A stretch of 64,000 nt of DNA from Nitrosospira sp. NpAV (GTDB lineage: Bacteria > Pseudomonadota > Gammaproteobacteria > Burkholderiales > Nitrosomonadaceae). The stretch is taken from contig NZ_JXQM01000012.1 of NCBI RefSeq assembly GCF_000832065.1, forward strand, positions 1 through 64,000, given 5' to 3'. The notes beneath the pieces are model-generated. The model saw only the letters and a list, made by a program, of their open reading frames with translations. It was not told the origin of the DNA and did not search any database. Shown one piece after another: positions 19,220 through 27,612 of the stretch; the first letter of the stretch is position 1; each line of letters starts with the position of its first letter. Both the position numbers and the translations under genes were made by a program.

Positions 19220-20014
19220 TTATTCGACTGCTTCCAGAAAATGTTCAGGATTTGATACGGAACCTTGCGTGTACTCATTGGATACTGGTCTGACCTTGCC
19301 ATAGTCGGTAACCAGTTCCCAAAACTGGTGGTAATCTTTAGACATTCTATCCAGCATCTTGATTAAATTGACATAATAGGGTCTACGTTGGCCATGATGT
19401 TCGATTATGGGTCCGACTGGATCAAGCTGAAGTCCATAGAGGCTCAACAATCTATTCAATGAAGGCTCCATTACAGACAACCAGTGCGTGATATTGTGTT
19501 CGGCCGACATGCGTATGATGCCAACAGCAAGCGCCAATAGGGGGTGAGGGAAGCGCCGCTTGTTGGTCGGGTTCCAGTTTTCAATGTTCACACCCTTTTC
19601 AAGCGCATGGAGGGGTTCGTCCCTGCGCCGGGCGAATCGGCGTATGACGACGAGACGCGATATCTCACCGGTATGTTGTCGCGACACTTTGCTCATATCG
19701 ATCAGGGCGGGATCAAGCCGGGTGTGCTGCTCGGTCGGAAACGGCTTTTTTGGTTCCAGCGGATCGGGAAGTATCAGGCGCGCAGTTCCGACAAATTCAC
19801 CGGATGGACGATGTCGTAGAAGCATATGGGATGAATGATGGTCGTAGCAGTCGCTTTCCATCTCTGTAGGGTACTTTGACGCTTCGAACCCCGGGGCACG
19901 TTGCTCGACACAGTACACCCGGTAGCGCAGATGAAATGCCTGACGTAATAACTCCGGGGAACGAACGTCAATAACTTCGAAGTATTCGTTAAAGGCGTCG
20001 ACGACATCATTCAT
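19220..20014 (-). CDS. PEP-CTERM/exosortase system-associated acyltransferase (GNAT/autoinducer-synthase fold)
   Basis: The protein has 264 residues. It shows the pattern of the exosortase-associated acyltransferase family: F-LRYRVYCVEQ near residues 28-38, SHMLLRHRPSGEFVGTARLILPD, and GEISRLVVIRRFARR. The fold is related to N-acyl-homoserine-lactone synthases. It is thought to act with exosortase/EPS loci that process PEP-CTERM proteins, but no exosortase, PEP-CTERM protein or EPS gene occurs in this window, so it is detached from its usual partners. It is separated by about 200 bp from the downstream PBP-porin-GGDEF/EAL cluster on the same strand. Confidence 0.85.
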   Translation of the reverse strand: MNDVVDAFNEYFEVIDVRSPELLRQAFHLRYRVYCVEQRAPGFEASKYPTEMESDCYDHHSSHMLLRHRPSGEFVGTARLILPDPLEPKKPFPTEQHTRLDPALIDMSKVSRQHTGEISRLVVIRRFARRRDEPLHALEKGVNIENWNPTNKRRFPHPLLALAVGIIRMSAEHNITHWLSVMEPSLNRLLSLYGLQLDPVGPIIEHHGQRRPYYVNLIKMLDRMSKDYHQFWELVTDYGKVRPVSNEYTQGSVSNPEHFLEAVE

Positions 20015-20636
20015 TGGAAGAAACTCCAGTAGTTGTGATAGTAATCTGCTGGCTTCAACATCACTTGCATCACTTCCGTAGAAAGTTTTGTCTCACCGTG
20101 TTATGTCAACAGAAATCGGGATTCGCGGTAAGGTTGGGCCGCAATGCCAGAAATCCTTTTCTTTTATTACGGCGTTGTTCACATAAAATGGAATTGAATG
20201 CAGTTTTTTGCTTTTTGCCCGGCACATGATACGACGTTAGTTTCTATATCGTTATGACGAATAAAGAGGTAATGGTCTGCATCCAAGACGTTATGAGACA
20301 ACGGATTGAAGGTTGTGGATAGCTGTAAGATTTTACAGTTGGAAAATACCAAAATCAGCGGCATCCAATAACTGGGGCTAATCCACGGGAAAACGGAGCG
20401 CCATTTTAACCGCGGAAATTATGGAAAACGTTTACGAGGCCGAAAATATGCCACCACAGCCATAGGATGTTATCAACGGCAGAGCTTTGACATTGCTTAA
20501 CCTTTTCTTCGGTACCGCGTACCGCCTGCTATAATCCTGACGTCAAACGGTAGCGCATCCACCAGAATCGCGGAAGAACCGTGCAGTGTCGGCAATATGA
20601 CGCACTTGCGATTGAATGGGAAGCGTGTTTACATCG
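20015..20636. other. Intergenic region upstream of rnr, no gene seen
   Basis: About 620 bp between the acyltransferase start and tRNA-Leu. Short open frames on both strands lack ribosome sites and coding character. A TATAAT (about 20530-20535, plus strand) without a good -35 partner could drive rnr. If so, the rnr transcript would run antisense through tRNA-Leu. Confidence 0.4.
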
Positions 20637-20723
20637 TGGTGCCCAGAAGAGGACTCGAACCTCCACAGTGTTGCCACCGCTAGGACCTGAACCTAGTGCG
20701 TCTACCAATTCCGCCATCTGGGC
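20637..20723 (-). tRNA. tRNA-Leu (anticodon CAG), CCA encoded
   Basis: Read on the minus strand, the 87-nt sequence has a GCCCAGA/TCTGGGC acceptor stem, a D arm with GGTAGAC, and an anticodon stem CTAGG/CCTAG with loop TTCAGGT giving CAG. The long class II variable arm, the GGTTCGAGTCC T arm and a genomic CCA are also present. Confidence 0.95.
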
Positions 20724-20775
20724 GATGCCTGCTTTCTGTCTCAATATGGGACAGGGACACGGGATAGAGGCGCCA

Positions 20776-20803
20776 ATTCTATAGGAAATCATTGCTTTGT
20801 CAA
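20776..20803 (-). promoter_or_regulatory. tRNA-Leu promoter overlapping the rnr start codon
   Basis: On the minus strand, TTGACA (complement of 20798-20803), a 16-nt spacer and TAGAAT (complement of 20776-20781) lie about 50 nt upstream of tRNA-Leu. The -35 box falls within the first codons of rnr, so the two divergent genes share this DNA. Confidence 0.6.
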
Positions 20804-22983
20804 TCAAGAAGAAACGCAACCTGCGCCATCTGGATCCCTACCTGGAACGTGAAAAACAACGTTACGGCCACGCGCTGCCAAGCAGGGAGTTCATGTTGCA
20901 AATCCTGGAAGACCAGGGTGTGCCCGTGAATGAAGAGGCGTTGCAGAGCTTGCTCGAGATCACAGAAGAAGAAAATGAGATTTTTAGCCGCCGTATTTCC
21001 GCAATGGTGCGCGAAGGTCAGATCATGCGTAACCGCAAAGGTGATATCTGTGTGGTTGAAAAGCTCGATCTTATCAAGGGGAGGATACAGGGTCACCCAG
21101 ATGGGTTTGGATTCCTGGTGCCCGATGATGGCAGTCCGGATTTATTTCTGAGTGCCAAGGAAATGCACAAGGCGCTGCATGGCGACCGTGTGATGGTGCG
21201 TGAGATTGGCGTGGATCGAAGAGGTCGCAGGGAAGGAACCATTGTGGAAGTACTTGAGCGTGCTGTTACGCAGCTAGTGGGAAGGTTGCACGCGGATCAT
21301 GGAATACTGTTTGTAGAGGCGGAGAATAGACGCATCAGTCAGGATATTTTGATACCCGGGGAAGAATCCATGAATGCCAGGGCTGGTCAGGTAGTGATGG
21401 TGGAAATCATTCAGCAGCCGAGTAAACATGCGCAACCCATTGGCCGCATCGTCGAGATCCTGGGTGAGTATACTGCGCCGGGAATGGAAATTGAAATTGC
21501 CCTGCGCAAGCATGATCTGCCTCATCTGTTCCCACCGGACGTGGAAAAGCTTTCCACCAAATTTCCGCAGAAGGTGCTAACAGAAGAGCTGACGGAAAGA
21601 GAGGATATCCGTCATCTGCCGCTGGTGACCATAGACGGCGAAACGGCGCGAGATTTTGACGACGCGGTATATTGCGAACGTGAGGGGAAGGGTTTCAAAT
21701 TATATGTTGCCATTGCCGATGTCAGTCACTACGTTCGTCCGCGTGATGCACTCGATCGGGAGGCGCTTAATCGCGGCAACTCGGTGTATTTTCCCCGACG
21801 CGTGATCCCGATGCTACCGGAAGTCCTTTCCAATGGTTTATGCTCACTCAACCCGCAAGTGGAGCGTTTATGCATGGTGTGCGAGATGCTCCTGGATGCC
21901 GCGGGGGATTTTCGCGAATACCGGTTTTATCCCGCAGTCATGTATTCCCACGCCCGGTTGACCTATACTGAAGTCGCGGGCATGCTGGACAATCCCAAGG
22001 GGGGGGACGCGAAGCAATATCCAGAGCTTTTGCCGCATATCCAGTTGCTCTATAAGTTATTCAAGGTCCTACTGAAGGCAAGAACGAAACGCGGCGCAAT
22101 CGATTTCGAAACCATTGAAACACAGATGATATTCAACGCTCAGGGAAAAATCGAGCGTATCCTCCCGGTAAAGCGAAATGATGCCCATCGTCTGATCGAG
22201 GAATGCATGTTGGCGGCGAATGTATGTGCCTCGGATTTTTTGCAAAAACACAAGCAACCCACCGTCTACCGTATTCATGAAGGCCCTACGCCGGAAAAGC
22301 TTGCTGCCCTGCGTGATTTCCTCAAAGAGTTCGGTGTGCAGCTAGGCGGCGGTGATGCGCCCAGTGCCAAGGATTACGCCAGGACGCTTACCAGGATAAA
22401 GGATAGGCCGGACGCGCAACTCTTGCAGACGGTAATGCTGAGATCCTTGCGTCAGGCGGTTTACAGTCCCGATAACGTGGGTCATTTCGGGCTTGCCTAT
22501 GAGTCTTATACCCATTTCACATCACCTATCAGACGCTACCCCGATTTGCTGGTGCACCGTGCTATCAAGGCGGTATTGAGCGGTACCGTGTACTCTCCTG
22601 GCAGCTGGCACGAACTAGGCATGCATTGCTCCCAGACAGAGCGCCGCGCGGACGAGGCGACACGCGACGTGGAAACATGGCTCAAGTGTTATTACATGCA
22701 GGATAGAATCGGTGAATCTTTCGAGGGGGTCATCAGCGGCGTAACGGGTTTCGGTCTGTTCGTGGCGCTGGATGGCATCTACGTGGAAGGGCTGGTGCAT
22801 ATTTCCGAGTTACCCAGCGATTACTTTCATTTCGATACTACCAAGCACATGCTGCTGGGTGAACGTAGCGGTAAGCGCTACCGTCTTGGCGATCGACTCA
22901 AGATCAGGCTGGTGCGGGTGGATCTGGAGTCGAGCAAAATCGATTTTGTACTGGCTGAAAATGGCGGCAAGGATTCTACCTGA
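20797..22983 (+). CDS. rnr: Ribonuclease R (3'-5' exoribonuclease)
   Basis: This processive RNase degrades structured RNA and acts in rRNA/tRNA quality control. It has 728 residues. Domains are an N-terminal helix-turn-helix with PSREFMLQIL, two cold-shock OB domains, the RNB catalytic domain (TARDFDDAVYC near 286 with clustered Asp residues), and a C-terminal S1 domain (FEGVISGVTGFGLFVALDGIYVEGLVH). The TTG at 20797 is chosen because the protein then begins at the same place as the family, and AGGA lies about 10 nt upstream. A Lys-rich tail is short compared with E. coli. Confidence 0.95.
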   Translation: MSIKKKRNLRHLDPYLEREKQRYGHALPSREFMLQILEDQGVPVNEEALQSLLEITEEENEIFSRRISAMVREGQIMRNRKGDICVVEKLDLIKGRIQGHPDGFGFLVPDDGSPDLFLSAKEMHKALHGDRVMVREIGVDRRGRREGTIVEVLERAVTQLVGRLHADHGILFVEAENRRISQDILIPGEESMNARAGQVVMVEIIQQPSKHAQPIGRIVEILGEYTAPGMEIEIALRKHDLPHLFPPDVEKLSTKFPQKVLTEELTEREDIRHLPLVTIDGETARDFDDAVYCEREGKGFKLYVAIADVSHYVRPRDALDREALNRGNSVYFPRRVIPMLPEVLSNGLCSLNPQVERLCMVCEMLLDAAGDFREYRFYPAVMYSHARLTYTEVAGMLDNPKGGDAKQYPELLPHIQLLYKLFKVLLKARTKRGAIDFETIETQMIFNAQGKIERILPVKRNDAHRLIEECMLAANVCASDFLQKHKQPTVYRIHEGPTPEKLAALRDFLKEFGVQLGGGDAPSAKDYARTLTRIKDRPDAQLLQTVMLRSLRQAVYSPDNVGHFGLAYESYTHFTSPIRRYPDLLVHRAIKAVLSGTVYSPGSWHELGMHCSQTERRADEATRDVETWLKCYYMQDRIGESFEGVISGVTGFGLFVALDGIYVEGLVHISELPSDYFHFDTTKHMLLGERSGKRYRLGDRLKIRLVRVDLESSKIDFVLAENGGKDST

Positions 22984-23048
22984 ATTATTGAGTCAGTCAG
23001 GATGGGAGGTCCCAATCCATCGGGTCACATACAATACATGTTTAGAGA

Positions 23049-23789
23049 ATGTCTAATTTTCGCCTTATATTCGGTTTCCATGCCGTTACCAGCCGCTTGC
23101 GGCAGAATCCCGGCAGCATCAGGGAAATTTTTCTCGATTCTACCCGGCGCGATCAACGTGCACGCGATTTAGCAAAATTTGCCGAGGTCCAAAACATTCG
23201 ACTGATTGCCTGCGATCAGACAAGGCTTGCGGCTATGGCAGGCAATGCCCGCCATCAAGGCGTGGCGGCAAATATAGATGCGTCCCGGAGCCATGTGGAT
23301 ATCGACGATGTGCTCGATACGCTTGCGGAGCCGGCCTTACTTTTAGTCTTGGACGGCATCCACGACCCGCATAATCTGGGTGCCTGCCTGCGAGTGGGGG
23401 ATGCTTTTGGCGTTCATGCCGTTATTGCGCCAAAAGATCGGGCAGTTGGACTTACAGCCACGGTGCACAAAGTAGCGAGCGGCGCTGCCGACGCCGTACC
23501 GTACGTTTCCGTAACTAATCTCGCTCGTACCTTACGAGAATTGAAACAGCGCGGTATAGCCCTAGTTGGTGCTACTGCCGATGCGGAGAGCGATCTTAAT
23601 TCCACTAGACTGGACGGACCCATTGCCTGGGTCCTGGGTGCGGAGGGAAAAGGCATGCGCAGGCTTACGCGCGAAACCTGTGACCGGCTTGTTTCTATTC
23701 CCATGCTGGGCAGTGTGGAGAGCCTCAATGTTTCGGTCAGTGCTGGTATATGCTTGTTTGAGACCCGCCGGCAGCGGGCGAGACATTAG
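23049..23789 (+). CDS. rlmB: 23S rRNA 2'-O-ribose methyltransferase RlmB (SpoU family)
   Basis: The enzyme methylates the 2'-OH of G2251 in the peptidyl-transferase loop of 23S rRNA. It has 246 residues. An L30e-like N-terminal substrate domain ([10 protein letters not shown]) precedes a SPOUT trefoil-knot domain with the three motifs: [30 protein letters not shown], and [14 protein letters not shown]. It follows rnr by 65 nt on the same strand. The rnr-rlmB order is common in proteobacteria and suggests co-expression. Confidence 0.95.
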   Translation: MSNFRLIFGFHAVTSRLRQNPGSIREIFLDSTRRDQRARDLAKFAEVQNIRLIACDQTRLAAMAGNARHQGVAANIDASRSHVDIDDVLDTLAEPALLLVLDGIHDPHNLGACLRVGDAFGVHAVIAPKDRAVGLTATVHKVASGAADAVPYVSVTNLARTLRELKQRGIALVGATADAESDLNSTRLDGPIAWVLGAEGKGMRRLTRETCDRLVSIPMLGSVESLNVSVSAGICLFETRRQRARH

Positions 23790-23970
23790 CAGGAACTCGG
23801 AAAAGTCTCCACGAAGGGTATACGGGCGCTTTGGGGGATTGCTCCGGATTAACGGAACTGCTTTCTGTCTGCAGCATTAAAATGTCAAGAGAAGATGGAA
23901 TTTGGATCGCCGATGGGTACTATCCATGGATCCTTTCGTTTCAGATACCGCGTTAAATACCTCTTGCCGA

Positions 23971-23999
23971 TTGATATTTTTGTCCTGGTTCAGTATAGT
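23971..23999 (+). promoter_or_regulatory. Promoter of the rpsF-priB-rpsR-rplI operon
   Basis: TTGATA (23971-23976), a 17-nt spacer and TATAGT (23994-23999). This places the transcript start near 24006 and gives a leader of about 60 nt before rpsF. Confidence 0.6.
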
Positions 24000-24015
24000 A
24001 CCGACCTCTCAACCT

Positions 24016-24046
24016 TGCCCCACCGCGTTCGCATCCCGGGGGGTTT
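24016..24046 (+). promoter_or_regulatory. Possible S6:S18-type autoregulatory leader hairpin
   Basis: Within the predicted rpsF leader, CCCC (24018-24021) can pair with GGGG (24038-24041) and encloses CACCG. Leaders of rpsF operons in many bacteria carry a hairpin with a CCG element bound by the S6:S18 complex. The match here is by position and these short features only. Confidence 0.35.
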
Positions 24047-24064
24047 TACCCATAAGGAGACTGC

Positions 24065-24442
24065 ATGCGACATTACGAAATCATTTTTATTGTCCATCCC
24101 GACCAGAGCGAGCAAGTGCCCGCAATGATCGAGCGGTATCGCGCCATAGTAACCGCAAAAAACGGCCGGATTCATCGCCTTGAAGACTGGGGACGCCGTC
24201 AGCTTGCCTATTTGATTCAGAAGGTTCATAAGGCGCATTATGTCTTGATGAATATTGAATGCGATCAGGAAACTCGCGATGAACTGGATCATGCGTTCAA
24301 ATTCAACGACGCGATACTGCGCCATCTAACCATTAAAATGGACGGACCGGTGACCGCGGCTTCGCCGATGATGCGCGAAGAGAAAGCAAGGTCTGCAACG
24401 CCGGCGGCAGATGACCTCAGAGAAACCACTCTGGTGGCGTGA
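24065..24442 (+). CDS. rpsF: 30S ribosomal protein S6
   Basis: The protein has 125 residues. The start [25 protein letters not shown] and the central [22 protein letters not shown] are characteristic of S6, which pairs with S18 on the 30S platform. A TAAGGAGACTGC ribosome site precedes the ATG. It is the first gene of a four-gene operon with priB, rpsR and rplI. The C-terminal tail, rich in Ala, Arg and Glu, is longer than the core fold, as is frequent in this family. Confidence 0.97.
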   Translation: MRHYEIIFIVHPDQSEQVPAMIERYRAIVTAKNGRIHRLEDWGRRQLAYLIQKVHKAHYVLMNIECDQETRDELDHAFKFNDAILRHLTIKMDGPVTAASPMMREEKARSATPAADDLRETTLVA

Positions 24443-24458
24443 GGTTCGGATAAGCTAA

Positions 24459-24755
24459 TTGAATTGCAACCAGACTGTAATTTGCGGAAAGATTATTGAA
24501 ATTGGCGGTCTGCGTTATACGCCAGCCGGAGTGGCGGTGACGGAATTCAAGATCGGCCATATCTCCCGTCAAGTCGAGGCAGGAATGCCGCGACAAGTGG
24601 AATGTGAAATTTCAGCGGTTGCGTTAGCTGGGATGGCTGAAACCATCGCCGGCTTGCCACTGGGTACCAAGGTAAAGTCGATCGGCTTTTTGGCAAAAAA
24701 GAGTCGTACGAGCTTACAATTGGTGTTACATGTAAACAACGTAGATCTCATTTAG
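24459..24755 (+). CDS. priB: Primosomal replication protein N
   Basis: PriB is a single-stranded-DNA-binding OB-fold protein that helps PriA restart stalled replication forks. It has 98 residues. The pattern CGKIIEIGGLRYTPAGVAVTEFKIGH resembles the SSB-like N-terminus of PriB. It starts at TTG 24459, 17 nt after rpsF, as no ATG is available near the family N-terminus. It lies in its classical place between rpsF and rpsR, and dnaB follows the operon. Confidence 0.92.
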   Translation: MNCNQTVICGKIIEIGGLRYTPAGVAVTEFKIGHISRQVEAGMPRQVECEISAVALAGMAETIAGLPLGTKVKSIGFLAKKSRTSLQLVLHVNNVDLI

Positions 24756-24776
24756 TGAGAAACAGGGAAAAGGATT

Positions 24777-25061
24777 ATGGCTCGTTTTACTACAAGACGT
24801 AAAGATAGCAAGGACAAAGAAAAGGACAAGAAGGCCAATCGCCCCTTGTTCAAGCGCAGGAAATTCTGCCGTTTTACTGCCGAAGGTATTCAGACGGTGG
24901 ATTATAAGGATATCGAGTTGTTGAAAGACTTTATCAACGAGAATGGAAAAATCATTCCCGCCCGCATTACCGGCACCAAGTCACGTTATCAGCGCCAGCT
25001 GGGTATCGCCATTGAGCGTGCGCGTTTTCTCTCACTGCTTCCTTACACTGATTTGCACTGA
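24777..25061 (+). CDS. rpsR: 30S ribosomal protein S18
   Basis: The protein has 94 residues. The core [39 protein letters not shown] is diagnostic for S18. The N-terminal extension is highly charged (a [14 protein letters not shown] stretch), making it longer than the E. coli protein of about 75 residues. The single Cys of the KFCR motif is present. It is preceded by AGGGAAAAGGATT. Within the operon it follows priB and precedes rplI. Confidence 0.97.
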   Translation: MARFTTRRKDSKDKEKDKKANRPLFKRRKFCRFTAEGIQTVDYKDIELLKDFINENGKIIPARITGTKSRYQRQLGIAIERARFLSLLPYTDLH

Positions 25062-25072
25062 GGAGTGATAAC

Positions 25073-25528
25073 ATGCAGATCATACTAATGGAGAAAGTTG
25101 TCAACCTCGGCCAACTGGGCGATGTTGTTAAGGTAAAAAATGGTTATGCGCGGAATTTTCTGATCCCGCAAGGCAAGGCAAAGCGGGCAACGCCGGCTGC
25201 CATTGCCGAGTTTGATGCAAAACGCGCAGAGTTGGAAAAAACGCAGGCGGAAATTCTGGCGGGTGCTCAAGCCCATGCGGCAAAATTGGATGGATTAATG
25301 GTGCAAATTAGCCAGAAAGCCGGAGTGGATGGTAAGCTGTTTGGCTCTGTCACGAATGCTGATATCGAGGAAGCGCTTAAAGCTCAGGGGTTTGAAATTG
25401 AGCGGTCCATGATACGCATGCCGCAAGGATCGTTAAAGCAGGTGGGCGATTATCCGTTAACGATTGCACTGCATAGTGATGTATTGGCACATATCGTCGT
25501 ATCAGTTCTGGGTGAAACCGCTTCTTGA
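25073..25528 (+). CDS. rplI: 50S ribosomal protein L9
   Basis: The protein has 151 residues. The start [32 protein letters not shown] is the L9 N-terminal domain that binds 23S rRNA. A long connecting helix and a C-terminal domain ([19 protein letters not shown]) follow. A GAGGAGTGATAAC ribosome site is placed 11 nt after rpsR. A strong terminator follows at 25557, so this is the last gene of the operon. Confidence 0.98.
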   Translation: MQIILMEKVVNLGQLGDVVKVKNGYARNFLIPQGKAKRATPAAIAEFDAKRAELEKTQAEILAGAQAHAAKLDGLMVQISQKAGVDGKLFGSVTNADIEEALKAQGFEIERSMIRMPQGSLKQVGDYPLTIALHSDVLAHIVVSVLGETAS

Positions 25529-25556
25529 GTATAAGTGCGTTTTAGTCCGGGCAAGT

Positions 25557-25591
25557 AAAAGGGGCTGCTGAAGCCCTTTTTATTTTTCTAT
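25557..25591 (+). terminator. Rho-independent terminator of the rpsF-rplI operon
   Basis: A 9-bp stem (AAAAGGGGCT with AGCCCTTTT, one G-U pair) closes a short loop and is followed by a T-rich tail. It lies about 30 nt after rplI and separates that operon from dnaB. Confidence 0.85.
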
Positions 25592-25658
25592 GCCACCGAT
25601 GCCTGACAGGCTGCTAGTGGTAGAATCTTTCCGATACTTGTAGTGTCATCCGGGTTCC

Positions 25659-27047
25659 ATGGCTCAATTTCTCGCCGCAGCGACCAACGATCAATCGCTT
25701 GAATCCTACAAAATGCCCCCGCATTCGGTTGAAGCGGAGCAGTCTGTACTGGGTGGGCTGATGCTGGACAATTATGCCTGGGACAAGGTGGCTGACGTCA
25801 TTACCGAGGATGATTTTTACCGGCAGGATCATCGGCTCATTTACCGGCATATTTGTAAGCTGGTCGAACATGGTAAACCAGCGGATGTAGTGACCGTCGC
25901 AGAGTCGCTTGAAATATCCGCGGAACTGCAAAACGTGGGGGGGCTGGCTTATGTTGGCGTGATGGCCCAAAACACGCCATCCGCAGCCAACATTCGCCGC
26001 TATGCGGAAATCGTGCGGGAGCGGGCGGTGATGCGTAGGCTGGCTCAAGTTGGATCCGAGATCGCCGAGTCTTCATATAACCCTGCAGGGCGATCCGCCG
26101 CGGATCTCCTGGATGAAGCCGAAGCCAGGGTGTTTGAAATAGCCGAGGCGGGAGCACGGGGAAAGCAAGGTTTCGTTGATATCCAGCCGCTCCTGAAACA
26201 GGTAGTGGAGCGTATCGAGACGCTCTACAATCAGGACAACCCCAGCGATGTGACGGGTATTGCTACCGGTTTCCAGGATCTAGATCAAAAAACTTCAGGT
26301 TTTCAGCCGGGCGATCTGATTATTGTTGCTGGCAGACCCTCGATGGGAAAAACCGCGTTCTCGCTCAATATAGCTGAACATGTGGCGTTAGAGCTGGAAA
26401 AACCGGTAGCGGTATTCAGTATGGAAATGGGGGGAGCGCAACTGGCAATGCGGATGCTGGGTTCCGTGGGGCGCCTGGATCAGCACAAGGTACGTACTGG
26501 CCGTTTGCAGGATGAAGACTGGTCCAAGCTGACCCATGCCTTGGGCAAGCTGAGTGACGCCCCCTTGTTTATAGATGAAAGTGCCGCCTTGAACGCATTG
26601 GAACTCAGGGCGCGGGCTCGACGGCTTTATCGTCAGCACGGTGAATTGGGGTTGATTGTGGTGGATTATTTGCAGCTGATGTCCGCTAGCGTTCAGGGCG
26701 AGAATCGCGCCACTGAGATTTCCGAAATCTCCCGTTCTCTGAAAGCGCTGGCAAAAGAACTACAGGTACCCGTAGTCGCGTTATCGCAACTGAATCGCAG
26801 CTTGGAGCAGCGTCCGAACAAGCGTCCGGTCATGTCCGATTTGCGCGAATCGGGTGCCATCGAACAGGACGCGGATTTGATCCTGTTTATTTACCGTGAT
26901 GAAGTCTACAATTCGGAGACGCAGGACAAAGGGATCGCCGAAATCATTATCGGCAAGCAGCGTAACGGGCCTATCGGCAAGGTTGATCTCACTTTCCTCG
27001 GCGAATACACGAGATTTGAGAGCTATGCCAAATCCGGGCATTACTAG
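25659..27047 (+). CDS. dnaB: Replicative DNA helicase DnaB
   Basis: This hexameric 5'-3' helicase of the replication fork has 462 residues. The N-terminal DnaB domain (PPHSVEAEQSVLGGLMLDN, about residues 22-120) and a RecA-like C-terminal domain are both complete. The latter carries Walker A GRPSMGKTA (about 224), Walker B LIVVDYLQLMS, and the DLRESGAIEQDADLI region. There is no intein. It follows the rplI terminator by about 70 nt, so it likely has its own promoter. Confidence 0.98.
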   Translation: MAQFLAAATNDQSLESYKMPPHSVEAEQSVLGGLMLDNYAWDKVADVITEDDFYRQDHRLIYRHICKLVEHGKPADVVTVAESLEISAELQNVGGLAYVGVMAQNTPSAANIRRYAEIVRERAVMRRLAQVGSEIAESSYNPAGRSAADLLDEAEARVFEIAEAGARGKQGFVDIQPLLKQVVERIETLYNQDNPSDVTGIATGFQDLDQKTSGFQPGDLIIVAGRPSMGKTAFSLNIAEHVALELEKPVAVFSMEMGGAQLAMRMLGSVGRLDQHKVRTGRLQDEDWSKLTHALGKLSDAPLFIDESAALNALELRARARRLYRQHGELGLIVVDYLQLMSASVQGENRATEISEISRSLKALAKELQVPVVALSQLNRSLEQRPNKRPVMSDLRESGAIEQDADLILFIYRDEVYNSETQDKGIAEIIIGKQRNGPIGKVDLTFLGEYTRFESYAKSGHY

Positions 27048-27200
27048 ACCTGGATAATTTGTAGTAATCGTGATTCAATCCGAGAGTCACTGCCCGTTTT
27101 TGACCCGAAGCCGATGGTCAAACTTCCCGAAAGCGGACACCCCAACGGTGGAGTTCAGCAGCCAAAGGGCGATCGGCTGAAGCGACGCGTTAGGCGGAAA

Positions 27201-27545
27201 TCATAGTTGCCACAAACCGTGATTCACGCCTCCCTGAATATAGATCGCAAATGTACCTCTTCCCGGAATCTCCAACGGAGGGTGCGCAACGAAAGCGCCC
27301 TGCCGAGATACTGCATCCAGCGCCGCTTCGATGTCGCCAACGAGCCAGTACGGTCGAACGATGGGCTCCTCCGTATCCCGCAAGGGACCGCGCACGCCAA
27401 TGCTGCCTCCATCCGGGAGCCGAGCCGTCCGCGCACCTCCAAGAAGCGGATCAGCCGAACCAAACTTGATGCGGTGTGCAGCCTCATAGGCCGCACACAC
27501 AGCCTCTACATCTGAAGCGACAATCTCTAGGTAATGAACTTTCAT
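27201..27545 (-). CDS. VOC-fold (glyoxalase/bleomycin-resistance-like) protein
   Basis: The protein has 114 residues. It shows a single vicinal-oxygen-chelate unit pair: MKVHYLEIVASDVEAVCAAYE at the start and IPGRGTFAIYIQGGVNHGLWQL at the end. The classical metal ligands of glyoxalase I are not all evident, so no reaction is assigned. It lies alone, convergent with dnaB and upstream of nothing on its own strand. A short ribosome-like AGAGTGTGGAATG precedes the ATG. Confidence 0.75.
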   Translation of the reverse strand: MKVHYLEIVASDVEAVCAAYEAAHRIKFGSADPLLGGARTARLPDGGSIGVRGPLRDTEEPIVRPYWLVGDIEAALDAVSRQGAFVAHPPLEIPGRGTFAIYIQGGVNHGLWQL

Positions 27546-27612
27546 TCCACACTCTTTCGTGTTTCCGGCCTAACAATTATTAGTAAGACCAAGTCGCGAC
27601 TGCTACATCTCG

